A stretch of DNA of 64,000 nt from JAFGPS01 sp964628465 (GCA_964628465.1 CAZVOA010000003.1:1-64000), one strand, 5' to 3'. Counted from the first letter of the stretch, positions 26,550 through 35,932 are shown. The notes: generated by a model from the letters alone, not told the origin. Numbers and translations: made by a program.

Positions 26550-26865
26550 AAAAATTTAATTATAACCAAAAAATACGATTAGTCAATGGTATATTAGATA
26601 AAATTGCTTGAAAACCATAGACGAAATTGATATAAACACTTATATAACAGACACCTATAACAATATATAATAATAATTATTAACTTTTTTAGATAGAGAA
26701 CCATTTACTATCATAAGCTTTGCTTCAAATATCTTTATATATACTTATATACGAACATTCCGATTTATTCATTTTCAGCTATCTATTTCTTTTTTATATT
26801 TGTTTTACAATATATACTTCTATATATTAGTCATCATAATTAAGGGAAAATCCAGAAGGCTTTAT
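26550..26865. other. Divergent AT-rich spacer, no gene seen
   Basis: About 315 bases between folC (minus) and comF (plus), rich in TATATA steps. An in-frame TTG at 26800 extends the comF frame but lacks coding support. No RNA gene or repeat was recognised. Confidence 0.45.
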
Positions 26866-27606
26866 ATGATTAAATATAAAACTAACTTTGTCTTTCATAG
26901 TATTATACAGCTTTTTTGGCCAGCGGTTTGCATAAATTGTTATAAAAGTATCAATGAAAGTGAAAAAAACTTATGCAGAGAATGCTGGAATGATCTAATA
27001 GTTTGTACTGGTTCAGACTATTGTACACGCTGCGGCAGAGACGCAAGTGCCGCGGGAATGGTTGATGGAATATGCCCGGATTGCCAGGGGAAAGAAATCA
27101 TTTTTGACGGTATAGCGCGTGCTGTAATATACGATAATAGTATTAAAAACATGATTTTAGCTTTTAAAAATGGAAAAACCGAACTTGATTCGGTACTCGG
27201 TTTTCTTGCTGATTCAGCGTTACAAGGCAGCGGATTCTATAAAGAAATTGATTTGTTTGTACCAGTTCCTCTACACTGGACACGCAGATTAAAACGAGGC
27301 TATAATCAATCTGAAATAATTGCACGAAAACTGAAACACCCTGCCGCAAAAATTAACACTGATCTGGTACGTGTCCGCAATACCAAGATGCAGCCAACTA
27401 TGGCAAGCCCAGCGGCTCGCAGTAAAAACGTAGCGGGAGCTTTTGCCATACGAAACAGACACAAACTGTCCGATAAAAACATATGCCTTGTAGATGATAT
27501 AAAAACAACCGGAGCTACATTAAACGAGTGCGCCCGAACGCTAAAAGAAGCAGGAGCAAAAAAAGTTTTTGCGTTAGTTTTGGCTGTTGCAGGCCAAAAA
27601 ATGTAG
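26866..27606 (+). CDS. comF: ComF family phosphoribosyltransferase-like protein
   Basis: About 246 residues from the ATG at 26866, which has AGAAGG six bases upstream. The N-terminus holds two zinc-finger-like cysteine groups (CINCYKSINESEKNLCRECW, then CTRCGRDASAAG and CPDCQG), as in ComF/GntX. The C-terminal phosphoribosyltransferase domain includes VPVPLHWTRRLKRGYNQSE and the PRPP-binding motif ICLVDDIKTTGATLNEC. ComF acts in DNA uptake in competent bacteria; in others the role is unclear, and no other competence genes are nearby. Followed by a tRNA gene. Confidence 0.92.
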   Translation: MIKYKTNFVFHSIIQLFWPAVCINCYKSINESEKNLCRECWNDLIVCTGSDYCTRCGRDASAAGMVDGICPDCQGKEIIFDGIARAVIYDNSIKNMILAFKNGKTELDSVLGFLADSALQGSGFYKEIDLFVPVPLHWTRRLKRGYNQSEIIARKLKHPAAKINTDLVRVRNTKMQPTMASPAARSKNVAGAFAIRNRHKLSDKNICLVDDIKTTGATLNECARTLKEAGAKKVFALVLAVAGQKM

Positions 27607-27725
27607 AATAATCCATCTTTTTTGTGGAATTGTAGAAAATATTTGCAAATTACGTACAAATACATTAATATTTTTGCATCCAGAGTTAATATAATATGTT
27701 CTGGTACAAATTAATAAGGGTATTT

Positions 27726-27809
27726 GGCCGAGTGGCGGAATGGCAGACGCTGGGGATTTAAAATCCCCTGCCCGTTCAGGGTGTGTGGGTTCGACTCCCA
27801 CCTCGGCTA
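27726..27809 (+). tRNA. tRNA-Leu (anticodon UAA)
   Basis: An 84-base class II tRNA. The acceptor stem GGCCGAG pairs with CTCGGCT (G-U at the first pair) and the discriminator is A. The D arm is GCGGAATGGCAGACGC, and the anticodon stem GGGGA/TCCCC encloses the loop TTTAAAA with anticodon TAA. A long variable arm (CCCGTTCAGGG) and the T arm GTGGG-TTCGACT-CCCAC complete the fold. CCA is not encoded, so it must be added after transcription. Confidence 0.95.
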
Positions 27810-27910
27810 TTTTCCTTTTATGATATATTTGCTAAATGTAGTGTAAAAAACAAACAATATCGAATTTATGCCGTATCAGCACTGGTCGGCTTTTTTTTTG
27901 GAGTATATAT

Positions 27911-29239
27911 ATGGCAAAAAAGAACATTAAGCTTATAGATGTGGAAACACCTAACCTATATCGTGATATGTTTCCATATTCTGAGTTTCCGAAAGTAGAA
28001 TTCGATAAAAAAACGGAAAAATACGATTTACCTGAAAATATCTGGATAACCGATACGACTTTCCGTGACGGCCAGCAGGCTCGCCCCCCTTATACACCAA
28101 AACAAATTCTGAAAATCTACGATTTACTGCACGAAATCGACGGTGGAACAGGCCTGATTCGTCAATCTGAGTTCTTTCTATATTCAGATCGCGATAGAGA
28201 AGCTGTCGAACTCTGTAAAGCTCGCGGCTACAAATTTCCTGAAATTACAGGCTGGATTCGTGCCGTAGCTGCCGATTTCAAATTAGTCTCACAAATGGGT
28301 CTTGCTGAAACAGGTATTCTTACATCAGCAAGCGATTATCATATATTTCTTAAATTACGCAAAACACGTTCACAGGCAATGAATTCTTATCTCGATATTG
28401 CCAAAGCAGCTCTGGATAATGGAGTTATGCCGAGATGCCATCTCGAAGATATTACAAGAGCGGATTATGATGGCTTTGTTCTTCCATTCGCCGCTGAATT
28501 ATTGAAGCTTGGTGATAAATATGGCGTACCGATAAAAATTCGTTTATGCGATACACTTGGCTTCGGCTTGCCATGGACTGGGGTTGCTTTACCAAGAAGT
28601 ATCCCAAAAATGATACAGGGATTACGAAATATTGGAGTTCCCGCCGCGCAGCTCGAATGGCACGGACACAATGATTTCCATAAAGTACTTATCGACGCAT
28701 CCACCGCATGGTTATATGGTTGCAGTGCGGCTAACGCGGCAATTTTCGGCTCCGGCGAACGAACCGGTAATCCACCTCTTGAAGCATTAGTAATCGAACA
28801 TGCTCAAATAAAAGGAATTACTGAAGGAGTTAATTACGCTGCGATAACTGAACTTGCGCAATACGCAAAAAAAGAACTTGGATTTGAAATATCAGCCAAT
28901 TATCCATTAGTTGGAGATGATTTTAACATCACTCGCGCTGGCATACACGCGGACGGCTTGTTGAAAAACGAAGAAATTTATAATTGCTTCGATACACAAA
29001 AACTGCTCAAACGTCCTGTGGGTGTAGCAATTACAGATAAATCCGGCGCTGCTGGTATTAAACACTGGATCGAATCAAGATTTGTTATCGATATCGCGAA
29101 ACATGATCCGCGAATCGAAAAAATAAAAAATAAAATAGATGTCGAATACGAAGCCGACAGAATTTCTGCTATTTCCGACCAGGAAATGTTTGACTGGGCA
29201 AAAGAAGTTTTCGAAGGTGATATGCCGCCCAGAAGATAA
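27911..29239 (+). CDS. HMGL-like acyltransferase, Re-citrate synthase / isopropylmalate synthase relative
   Basis: 442-residue TIM-barrel enzyme of the pyruvate-carboxyltransferase family, which condenses acetyl-CoA with a 2-oxo acid. The signature DTTFRDGQQARPPYT (about residues 46-60) contains the catalytic Arg and metal-binding Asp. EWHGHNDFHK supplies the two metal-binding histidines, and FGSGERTGNPPLEALVIEH is the second family signature. The opening (VETPNLYRDMFPYSEFPKV) and the lack of a LeuA regulatory domain resemble the subgroup that includes Re-citrate synthases of anaerobes, but homocitrate or isopropylmalate synthesis cannot be ruled out. No leu or TCA genes adjoin. The stop codon lies against a word repeat. 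Confidence 0.8.
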   Translation: MAKKNIKLIDVETPNLYRDMFPYSEFPKVEFDKKTEKYDLPENIWITDTTFRDGQQARPPYTPKQILKIYDLLHEIDGGTGLIRQSEFFLYSDRDREAVELCKARGYKFPEITGWIRAVAADFKLVSQMGLAETGILTSASDYHIFLKLRKTRSQAMNSYLDIAKAALDNGVMPRCHLEDITRADYDGFVLPFAAELLKLGDKYGVPIKIRLCDTLGFGLPWTGVALPRSIPKMIQGLRNIGVPAAQLEWHGHNDFHKVLIDASTAWLYGCSAANAAIFGSGERTGNPPLEALVIEHAQIKGITEGVNYAAITELAQYAKKELGFEISANYPLVGDDFNITRAGIHADGLLKNEEIYNCFDTQKLLKRPVGVAITDKSGAAGIKHWIESRFVIDIAKHDPRIEKIKNKIDVEYEADRISAISDQEMFDWAKEVFEGDMPPRR

Positions 29240-29240
29240 T

Positions 29241-29335
29241 GCGTCATACGTAATGCGTATTGCGAAAATGAATGCAAAACGCCATACGAAATACGATATT
29301 TATGATGAATACGCAATACTCAATAAACAAAACTC
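29241..29335. repeat. ATGCGTATTGCG / ACGAAATACGA word repeats
   Basis: About 95 bases of degenerate words: GCGTCATACGTAATGCG, TATTGCGAAAATG, CCATACGAAATACGATA, GAATACGCAATACTC. The 12-mer ATGCGTATTGCG at 29253-29264 recurs at 63614-63625. The repeat lies between two genes and overlaps the 5' end of the HAD phosphatase frame. Confidence 0.6.
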
Positions 29336-30078
29336 AACACAAAATTAAAGCTGTTGTTTTTGACCTTGGTGAGACTATCCTCAATTTCGGGAAAGTTAAT
29401 CTTGTCGAACTTTTCAAAGAAGGCGCAAAACTTTCGTACGATTATCTCCAAAGCCTCGACCAGCCCGTTGAAAATTTCAATATTTATTGCTGGCGAAACC
29501 TCATTTCACTTCGTTTGAGAAATTTAGTTTCTTCGATAACAGGTAATGATTTTGACTCCTCGGCATTTCTAAGAAAAATCGGAACAAAAAAAGGAATCAG
29601 GCTAAATAACGAACAATGGGACCATTTTGCCTGGCTTTGGTATGAACCGCTAAGCAAAGTCGCAAAAATTGAGCCTGATATAAAACAGACTATTAACTCA
29701 TTAAAAAACGCAGGACTCAAACTTGGTATTCTCTCAAATACTTTCGTAAGCGCATATTCCATCGAAAAGCAACTTGAAGAGATAGGAATCCTGCATTTCT
29801 TTGATGTGCGGCTTTATTCGTATCAATTCAATTTCCGCAAACCTGATTTAAGAATTTTCAAAATAGCCGCTGAAAGAATCGGCGAAGCAGTCGAAAACAT
29901 AATATACGTAGGCGATAGAATCGACAAAGACGCAAATCCAACATTAAAACTCGGCATGACACCTGTTTTAAAATCCGCATACACAAACAAAGACAAAATA
30001 ATCCCTCATGGCGTTTTCCAAATAAATAAACTCTCCGAACTGCCTGAACTCATAGAAAATATTAATACTTCTAAATAG
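29302..30078 (+). CDS. HAD superfamily hydrolase
   Basis: About 258 residues; the start is uncertain because the 5' end lies in a word repeat and no clear ribosome-binding site is seen (ATG at 29272, 29302 or 29305). Motif I is VVFDLGETI, where the second aspartate of DxD is replaced by Gly as in YihX-like and some dehalogenase-like members; motif II is GILSNT; the Lys region is FRKPDLRIF; motif IV is YVGDRIDKDANP. The cap is the helical C1 type. Probably a small-molecule phosphatase; substrate unknown. It may be co-transcribed with the upstream synthase. Confidence 0.85.
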   Translation: MMNTQYSINKTQHKIKAVVFDLGETILNFGKVNLVELFKEGAKLSYDYLQSLDQPVENFNIYCWRNLISLRLRNLVSSITGNDFDSSAFLRKIGTKKGIRLNNEQWDHFAWLWYEPLSKVAKIEPDIKQTINSLKNAGLKLGILSNTFVSAYSIEKQLEEIGILHFFDVRLYSYQFNFRKPDLRIFKIAAERIGEAVENIIYVGDRIDKDANPTLKLGMTPVLKSAYTNKDKIIPHGVFQINKLSELPELIENINTSK

Positions 30079-30239
30079 TTCTTTAATATTCGCACGCAAC
30101 TATTTTAGATATCAACTATTTCATATCTAATTTCAAAATACAATTATTTTATATTATAATCAAGTCATTGATAGTTGACTTATATTGCATTTCTCCGTAT
30201 TCTTTAGGGTTTAATCAATTGTTTTGGAGTTCTGAATTA

Positions 30240-31883
30240 ATGGTTGTAACAAGATTTGCACCGTCTCCGACGGGATATTTACATGTAGGCGGAGCCAGAA
30301 CCGCCCTTTTTAACTGGCTCTGGGCACGAAGAAATAACGGCACATTCATTCTGCGCATCGAAGATACCGACCAGAAACGCAATACGCCAACCGCGACAAA
30401 GCAGGTTATGGACGATTTGCGATGGCTCGGAATTAACTGGGACGAAGGCCCGGAAATCGGCGGACCAAGCAGCCCTTACCTTCAGTCGCAGAGAATGGAT
30501 ATCTACGAAAAATACATCAAGCAGCTACTCGATGAAAAGAAAGCGTATTACTGCTTTGATACTTCCGAAGAACTGGATTCGCTTCGCGAAGAAGCTGAAA
30601 CAGACAAAAAAGGATTTTCATATAAGAGGCCGGAAGTATATCCATCCTTCGATGATGCGCAAAAAGCTCGCGAAGAAGGCAGACCTGTTACAGTTCGTTT
30701 CGCTGTGCCGCAGGATAAACCGATTATCGTACATGATTTGATTCGCGGCGAGATTACATTCCCTCCGAGTGAAATAAATGATTTCATAATTCAGAAAAGC
30801 GATGGTTTTCCTACATATAATTTCGCCTGTGTTATCGATGATTACCTGATGAAAGTCACTCATATCATTCGCGGCCAGGAACATCTCAACAATACGCCCG
30901 GCCAGCAATCATTATGGCTCGCTTTGGGATTTGGTGAACTTCCGAAATATATACACATGTCAGTGACAATAAGCGAATCAGGAGGCAAACTCTCAAAACG
31001 CGAACGCCCCGCCACTTTAAGAAAAACAATACAAGCTATGCAGGATGCTGACCTCGACAAAATTGCAAAAGCAGGCGGCGTTTCTCGAACTGTAATAGAA
31101 GATTTTCTGGCTGGAAAAAGTATTCCAGATATGCCAATAATAAATACTATAGCAGAATATCTGAATGTTCCGCTTCCTGAAATTAATATCGTTGATTTTT
31201 CAAAGAGCGGCTACCTGCCGGAAACTATGGTAAACTTTCTTGCATTACTCGGTTGGAATCCAGGCGGCGACCGAGAGATTATGAAAATAGAAGAGCTTAT
31301 CCAATCATTCGATGTCTCACGACTAACCAAATCAAACAGTTTATTCGACAGACAAAAACTTGTCTCTTTCAATACCGAACATTTAAGAATGGTAGATAGT
31401 GACAAATTGCTTGGTTACGTTAAAGCGTATTTAAAAGAAATTAATTCACCTGTTATAAAAGCAGATGATGAAACATTATTAAGAATCATCAAGCTTTGTG
31501 AAGGCGCAAGAACTCTGGCCGATATAGATCGCAAGAGTCGATTTATATTTATTGATGATGATAAAATTGAATACGACGAAAAAGCCGTGAACAAAGTTCT
31601 TCTTAAAAGCAACGGCCTGGAAAATCTCGCGATAGTCCGTGACAGGTTGGCGGCAATGGAAGAGCTTTCAGAACACGCAATCGAGAATATGCTTCGAGGA
31701 TTAGCTGAAGAAAAACAAGTCGGTCTGGGCAAAGTCGCTCAGCCGCTGCGAGTAGCTCTCTGCGGCACTACTGTAAGCCTGCCCATCTTCGATTCGGTAC
31801 AGTTACTTACTAAAGAAAGAACATTAGCACGAATAGATCAAACAATAAAAATTGTTAAGGGACAATCAAATACAGGAGATTAA
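30240..31883 (+). CDS. gltX: Glutamyl-tRNA synthetase with inserted helix-turn-helix-like segment
   Basis: Class I synthetase that charges tRNA-Glu (and tRNA-Gln if non-discriminating). About 547 residues from the ATG at 30240, chosen because the family starts VVTRFAPSPTGYLHVGGARTALFN. The KMSKS motif is KLSKR at 250-254. In most GluRS proteins the GYLPE block follows about 13 residues later; here GYLPETMVNFLALLGWNPGG starts at 324. The extra 55 or so residues include 271-315, which read like a Cro/C1-type helix-turn-helix (LDKIAKAGGVSRTVIEDFLA, then INTIAEYLNVPL). It may be a lineage-specific insertion. Followed immediately by the PfkB kinase gene. Confidence 0.95.
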   Translation: MVVTRFAPSPTGYLHVGGARTALFNWLWARRNNGTFILRIEDTDQKRNTPTATKQVMDDLRWLGINWDEGPEIGGPSSPYLQSQRMDIYEKYIKQLLDEKKAYYCFDTSEELDSLREEAETDKKGFSYKRPEVYPSFDDAQKAREEGRPVTVRFAVPQDKPIIVHDLIRGEITFPPSEINDFIIQKSDGFPTYNFACVIDDYLMKVTHIIRGQEHLNNTPGQQSLWLALGFGELPKYIHMSVTISESGGKLSKRERPATLRKTIQAMQDADLDKIAKAGGVSRTVIEDFLAGKSIPDMPIINTIAEYLNVPLPEINIVDFSKSGYLPETMVNFLALLGWNPGGDREIMKIEELIQSFDVSRLTKSNSLFDRQKLVSFNTEHLRMVDSDKLLGYVKAYLKEINSPVIKADDETLLRIIKLCEGARTLADIDRKSRFIFIDDDKIEYDEKAVNKVLLKSNGLENLAIVRDRLAAMEELSEHAIENMLRGLAEEKQVGLGKVAQPLRVALCGTTVSLPIFDSVQLLTKERTLARIDQTIKIVKGQSNTGD

Positions 31884-31885
31884 TA

Positions 31886-32791
31886 ATGCCATTATTAGTT
31901 ACAGGTTCGATAGGTATTGATACAGTAAAAACACCGTTTGGAACAAGTGAAAATTGCCTTGGCGGTTCCGCTGTTTATTTTTCATATGCGGCGAGTTTCT
32001 TTTCGCCGGTACGTTTTGTCGGCGTTGTTGGTCCAGATTGCCCGTTTAGATTAGCCGATATATTTAAAGGTAAAGACGTTGACCTTGCCGGACTCGAAAT
32101 TCGCGAGAACAGCAAAACTTTCCGCTGGACTGGAACTTATTTCGACGATATGGACAACAGGACAACTGATTATCTCGAATTGAACGTTCTCGCTGAAGCA
32201 CCTCCAAAAGTTCCTGAACAATTCAGTGACAGTAAATTCGTATTTCTTGCCAATACAATGCCGAAACTGCAGCTCGAATTGCTTGACCAGGTCAAAGAAC
32301 CTCTTTTTGTTGCCGCTGATACGATGAATTTCTATATCGAGAGCAATCTTGCTCATCTGAAACTTTTACTGAAAAGAATTAATTGCCTGATACTTAATGA
32401 AGACGAAGCCAGGCTGTTGGCATGTGAAAAGAACCTGATTAAAGCAGGCAAGAACATTATTGAAATGGGACCGAAATATGTTCTGATTAAAAAAGGTCAC
32501 GCCGGTTCACTTTTATGCTGCGCCGATGGTGACAAGTTTCTCCTTCCCGCTTACCCGGTCGAAAATGTAATGGACCCGACTGGAGCCGGTGACAGTTTCG
32601 CCGGTGGATTTATGGGTTATCTGGCACAAAAACAAAAAACAGATTCCCAATCACTCAGAGAAGCAATTGCTTATGGCACAGTGACAGCTTCATTTACTAT
32701 AGAAGGTTTTTCACTGAACGGATTATCTTCCATTACCAGAGATGATATTGATTGCCGTTTTAAAGAACTCAAAAAGATGACAAGCTTCTAA
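31886..32791 (+). CDS. PfkB family carbohydrate/nucleoside kinase
   Basis: 301 residues, ribokinase fold. Begins LLVTGSIGIDTVKTPFG, with LGGSAVYFSYAASFF as the N-terminal GG motif, and ends with the anion-hole/catalytic signature DPTGAGDSFAGGFMGYL (catalytic Asp in GAGD). It phosphorylates a sugar or nucleoside hydroxyl using ATP; substrate not predictable, though this short-loop form appears in many planctomycetal genomes. It starts three bases after gltX, indicating one transcript and possible translational coupling. Confidence 0.9.
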   Translation: MPLLVTGSIGIDTVKTPFGTSENCLGGSAVYFSYAASFFSPVRFVGVVGPDCPFRLADIFKGKDVDLAGLEIRENSKTFRWTGTYFDDMDNRTTDYLELNVLAEAPPKVPEQFSDSKFVFLANTMPKLQLELLDQVKEPLFVAADTMNFYIESNLAHLKLLLKRINCLILNEDEARLLACEKNLIKAGKNIIEMGPKYVLIKKGHAGSLLCCADGDKFLLPAYPVENVMDPTGAGDSFAGGFMGYLAQKQKTDSQSLREAIAYGTVTASFTIEGFSLNGLSSITRDDIDCRFKELKKMTSF

Positions 32792-32808
32792 TATTTTTAG
32801 AAAAGCTT
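32782..32808. terminator. Bidirectional hairpin between pfkB-type kinase and dtd
   Basis: AAGCTTCTAA (32782-32791) pairs with TTAGAAAAGCTT (32797-32808) with a one-base bulge. It overlaps both stop regions of the convergent genes and could stop transcription in both directions; T runs are short. Confidence 0.4.
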
Positions 32809-33246
32809 TGTGCTATCGAGAATGAAATTTACCGGGCCGTCGTTTATGCTACTGACAAGCATGTGTGCGCCGAAAACGCCCTTCTCTACCGGTACACCTG
32901 ATTCTTTTATAAGTTGAGCGACTTTTTCATACAAGTCATTAGCGGCGTTAGGCTCAGAAGCTCCATCGAAACCGGGACGACGTCCTTTGCGGCAATCTCC
33001 GTGAAGTGTAAAGTTGCTTATAAGAAGAATCTTGCCGCTGATGTCCCGAACGCTTAGATTCATTTTCCCCTCGGTATCAGAAAATATACGCAGGTTTACA
33101 AGCTTGTCGGCTGTAAATTGCGCATCCGCCAGAGTATCACCTTTGCCTACACCAAGATACACCAGCAGTCCCCTGCTTATGCTTCCCACTGTTTCATTAT
33201 TAATTTTAACCTGTGCTTCTAAAACTCTCTGACAGACAAAACGCAT
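32797..33246 (-). CDS. dtd: D-aminoacyl-tRNA deacylase
   Basis: 149 residues, the normal Dtd size. It removes D-amino acids (and glycine) mischarged on tRNA. Diagnostic features are the N-terminal MRFVCQRVLEAQVKI, the catalytic-site motif SNFTLHGDCRKGRRPGFDGA (the family has SQFTL), and the C-terminal Gly-cisPro-containing NDGPVNFILDS. It stands alone on the minus strand, convergent with the PfkB kinase. Confidence 0.95.
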   Translation of the reverse strand: MRFVCQRVLEAQVKINNETVGSISRGLLVYLGVGKGDTLADAQFTADKLVNLRIFSDTEGKMNLSVRDISGKILLISNFTLHGDCRKGRRPGFDGASEPNAANDLYEKVAQLIKESGVPVEKGVFGAHMLVSSINDGPVNFILDSTKLF

Positions 33247-33296
33247 GTATTACATCATTCTATATCTATATTATTGTTTATATATGATTTTCCGAA

Positions 33297-34730
33297 CTAT
33301 CTTCCTCTTGTGCCTCTTCCCGTCGGCATTGTCTGGCCTCTCATACCTCTTTGATTCATCATTTCCTGTTCATCATACTCAGGCATATTTTGCATATCTG
33401 TTATTTCAGGAACAATCGGTACCACCTGTTCCTCAATATTTCCCTGGAATTCTTTGACCAGTTCGTTATACGCAATCTGCCTTGCCAGAAGTAAACCATC
33501 AATAGCCGCTACAGTTTTTTCTGTTTTTTCACCCGTTGCGGTTTGCTTTATTGTATTTATTTCTTTTAGAATTGTGCCGTTAACCGATTCCAATAAACTC
33601 ATTCTACCGCTCATGTTTGTTACATCTGAGTTCAACCATAAATCTATCTCAGCCTGAACTTCAGGAGAATATCTGCTTTCAGTTGCTTGAGTACTTGTAT
33701 TAGTTTGTTGTGTAGTTGTTGTTCCGCGTCTATTTGCTCTTGTATTAGTCGTTGTTGTCGTTCTGCGGGTATTTGTAGTTGTTCTTGATGTGGTTGTGGT
33801 TGTTTCCTGGTCTCTGACCGCACGGTTAATAGCTGCATAAGTATCTTTTCTTGAATCTTCCAGCTTTTTGATTTGCTCGATAGTTTTTTGTGCTTTTTCT
33901 TCTGTTGCCGTTTTTAGAACAAATTGAATTTCGCTTATATACTGTTTACGAATTGCGGAAAAAAGAGTTGTTCTGTTATCTTTTTCTAATGTTCTCCATT
34001 GTTTCAATTCAGATTTACTTCCGTTTTCGACTCCAACAATTGCTTCTGTCAAGCCGGGATATTTTTGTATTCTCGCCTGTACTTCACACGGATCCAAATT
34101 TCCTGTTCCAACCGCATTTGCATTCTGCCCAAAAGTATTTTCAATACTTCCCGGCATCTCAGGAGCCGCATCTTCCTGTTCCATTGTATTTCCGCCCGGT
34201 CCTCTTCTAATACCCGGCATCATATTATTCATACCCATTCGAGTACCGCGCTGACCCTGACTTTGCACGTCTTGTTCCGGCAATTGTGCATTATTTTGAA
34301 GAAGTAAATCACTTATTTTATTCAAGCCTATCTTCTGCGACATAGAAAGTGGGTTATCACCATTATTGCTTGCTATGTTTACATTTACTCCTTTTTCAAT
34401 GAGATGCGTGACAGTATTTAATTGTCCCGATTCCACGGCAACTAACAAGGGAGTTTGACCTGCATTATCCTGAACATTTAAATCGGCATTTTGATCAACA
34501 AGAAATTTGACTATATCATTTCTTCCAAAACGTACAGCGGCATGAAGAGCAGTCCAACCTAAATCGTTGATTTTAGTATTAATATCAGTTATTTGTGATA
34601 TTTCATTTTGTATTTCTTCTAAGGAACCTTCTGCAATTAGCTGTACAGTGACATTTTGTCCATAAAAAATATTTGTAGTAAACAACAATGAAAATACCAA
34701 CACGATCTTTGTAAGGAAACACTTACTCAC
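33297..34730 (-). CDS. Secreted ankyrin-repeat protein with Thr/Arg-rich linker
   Basis: About 477 residues. A GTG start at 34730 is preferred: GGAGG lies seven bases upstream and the signal peptide follows at once (hydrophobic run to about residue 25, ending IFYGQ). Residues about 45-145 form three to four ankyrin repeats (LGWTALHAAVRFGRNDIVKFLVDQNADLNVQD, then TPLLVAVESG and DNPLSMSQ). A helical region follows, and about 310-350 is a low-complexity Thr/Arg stretch (TTTTTSRTTTNTRRTTTTTN). The rest is helical with a Met/Gln/Gly-rich end. Likely periplasmic or envelope interaction protein. It follows parB by about 120 bases on the same strand. Confidence 0.85.
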   Translation of the reverse strand: MSKCFLTKIVLVFSLLFTTNIFYGQNVTVQLIAEGSLEEIQNEISQITDINTKINDLGWTALHAAVRFGRNDIVKFLVDQNADLNVQDNAGQTPLLVAVESGQLNTVTHLIEKGVNVNIASNNGDNPLSMSQKIGLNKISDLLLQNNAQLPEQDVQSQGQRGTRMGMNNMMPGIRRGPGGNTMEQEDAAPEMPGSIENTFGQNANAVGTGNLDPCEVQARIQKYPGLTEAIVGVENGSKSELKQWRTLEKDNRTTLFSAIRKQYISEIQFVLKTATEEKAQKTIEQIKKLEDSRKDTYAAINRAVRDQETTTTTSRTTTNTRRTTTTTNTRANRRGTTTTQQTNTSTQATESRYSPEVQAEIDLWLNSDVTNMSGRMSLLESVNGTILKEINTIKQTATGEKTEKTVAAIDGLLLARQIAYNELVKEFQGNIEEQVVPIVPEITDMQNMPEYDEQEMMNQRGMRGQTMPTGRGTRGR

Positions 34731-34853
34731 GATATGTCCTCCCAAATTAATTTTTATTAAATAGTTTGTAATACTTAGTTTTTAATACTGATACAAAGGT
34801 TTATTATACAATATTTTGTTATTAAACTTAAATATTTTTTTATCTATCTAATT

Positions 34854-35822
34854 TTAAATATCAACGTTTCCATCCAAACCGAGCCGTTCAAGAATTCCAT
34901 CAAATTCATCAAGGGAATAGAATTCTATAACAATCTTACCTTTTTGACCATTTTTCTTTGTTTCAATATTAACCCTGGTAGATAATTGGCTTGATAGTTT
35001 TTTCTCCATATCTAAAATGTGAGATGGTTTTATATGAGTTTTGTTGTTGTCCTGCTCTTTGTTCGTAAGGTATCTTCTGACTAATTTCTCTACTTCTCTC
35101 ACACTTAGACGCCCTGCCATAGCTCTATTCGCAAGCTTTCTTCTGAGATCGTCTGTAGGTAAAGCAAGAATAGCTCTTGCATGACCCATACTAAGCTGGC
35201 CATCTATTAACATTTGTTTAATTTCTTGCGGTAAGTCCAGTATTCTCAAGAAGTTAGCAATAACAGACCTGTCTTCTCCCAGTCTTTCAGCCGCTTGAAC
35301 CTGTGTAAGTGAAAAAGCATTTAAGTATTCTCGATAAGCTTTTGCTCTTTCAATCGGGTTTAAATCAACTCTATGAATGTTCTCGATAATTGACAATTCG
35401 TGCATCTGTTCATCACTTGCTTTTCTAATTAACGCGGGTATTTTGTCTAATTCTGCGATTTGTGATGCTCTGAAGCGTCTTTCACCTGCGATTATTTCAT
35501 ATCCCTGCTCGTGCTGCCTAACAATTATTGGCTGTATAACGCCGTTAATTTTGATTGAATTTGCAAGCTCGTTGATTTCTTTTTCGTCAAAAACAGTTCG
35601 CGCTTGATATGGATTTACTTTAATTTTGCTTATTTCAATTTCTTTCATTACAACATCTAACTCTTTATCTGGTAAAGTGTTAGATTGTTGTGGTATAGTT
35701 TGTAATATCTCGTTTTGATTTATCTGAAAAGGCGTTATAGGACCGAGCAGCGACTCGAGTCCCCTGCCAAGATGACGTGGTTTATCCTTCTTCGCATCAT
35801 TTATCATAAATTGCTCCATCAA
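34854..35822 (-). CDS. parB: Chromosome-partitioning protein ParB
   Basis: 322 residues. The N-terminus KPRHLGRGLESLLGP is the ParA-stimulating segment. The CTP-binding ParB/Srx domain is clear (ISKIKVNPYQARTVFDEKEINELANSIK, IVRQHEQGYEIIAGERRFRA with the GERRFRA box, and ENIHRVDLNPIERAKAY). The helix-turn-helix LTQVQAAERLGEDRSVIANFLRIL reads parS, and the C-terminal dimer domain ends the protein. It should load on parS and slide as a CTP clamp. Two perfect parS sites lie about 90 and 440 bases upstream of its start; parA is 14 kb away. Confidence 0.96.
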   Translation of the reverse strand: MMEQFMINDAKKDKPRHLGRGLESLLGPITPFQINQNEILQTIPQQSNTLPDKELDVVMKEIEISKIKVNPYQARTVFDEKEINELANSIKINGVIQPIIVRQHEQGYEIIAGERRFRASQIAELDKIPALIRKASDEQMHELSIIENIHRVDLNPIERAKAYREYLNAFSLTQVQAAERLGEDRSVIANFLRILDLPQEIKQMLIDGQLSMGHARAILALPTDDLRRKLANRAMAGRLSVREVEKLVRRYLTNKEQDNNKTHIKPSHILDMEKKLSSQLSTRVNIETKKNGQKGKIVIEFYSLDEFDGILERLGLDGNVDI

Positions 35823-35916
35823 TTATTTTAAAATTATAATAATATTTATATTTTGGAATATTAATAATTATAACAACAAAAAGCCAGAGAAAAATATTTA
35901 TTTTTCAATAAGACAA

Positions 35917-35932
35917 TGTTTCACGTGAAACA
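35917..35932. promoter_or_regulatory. parS: parS site 1
   Basis: TGTTTCACGTGAAACA, a perfect match to the bacterial parS consensus, within a 24-base perfect palindrome at 35913-35936. About 95 bases upstream of parB. Confidence 0.95.

Noticed and set aside
27574..27801. 75-residue minus-strand frame beginning MGVEPTHPERAGDFKS
   Set aside because: It is the antisense of the tRNA-Leu gene, a well-known source of false small proteins.
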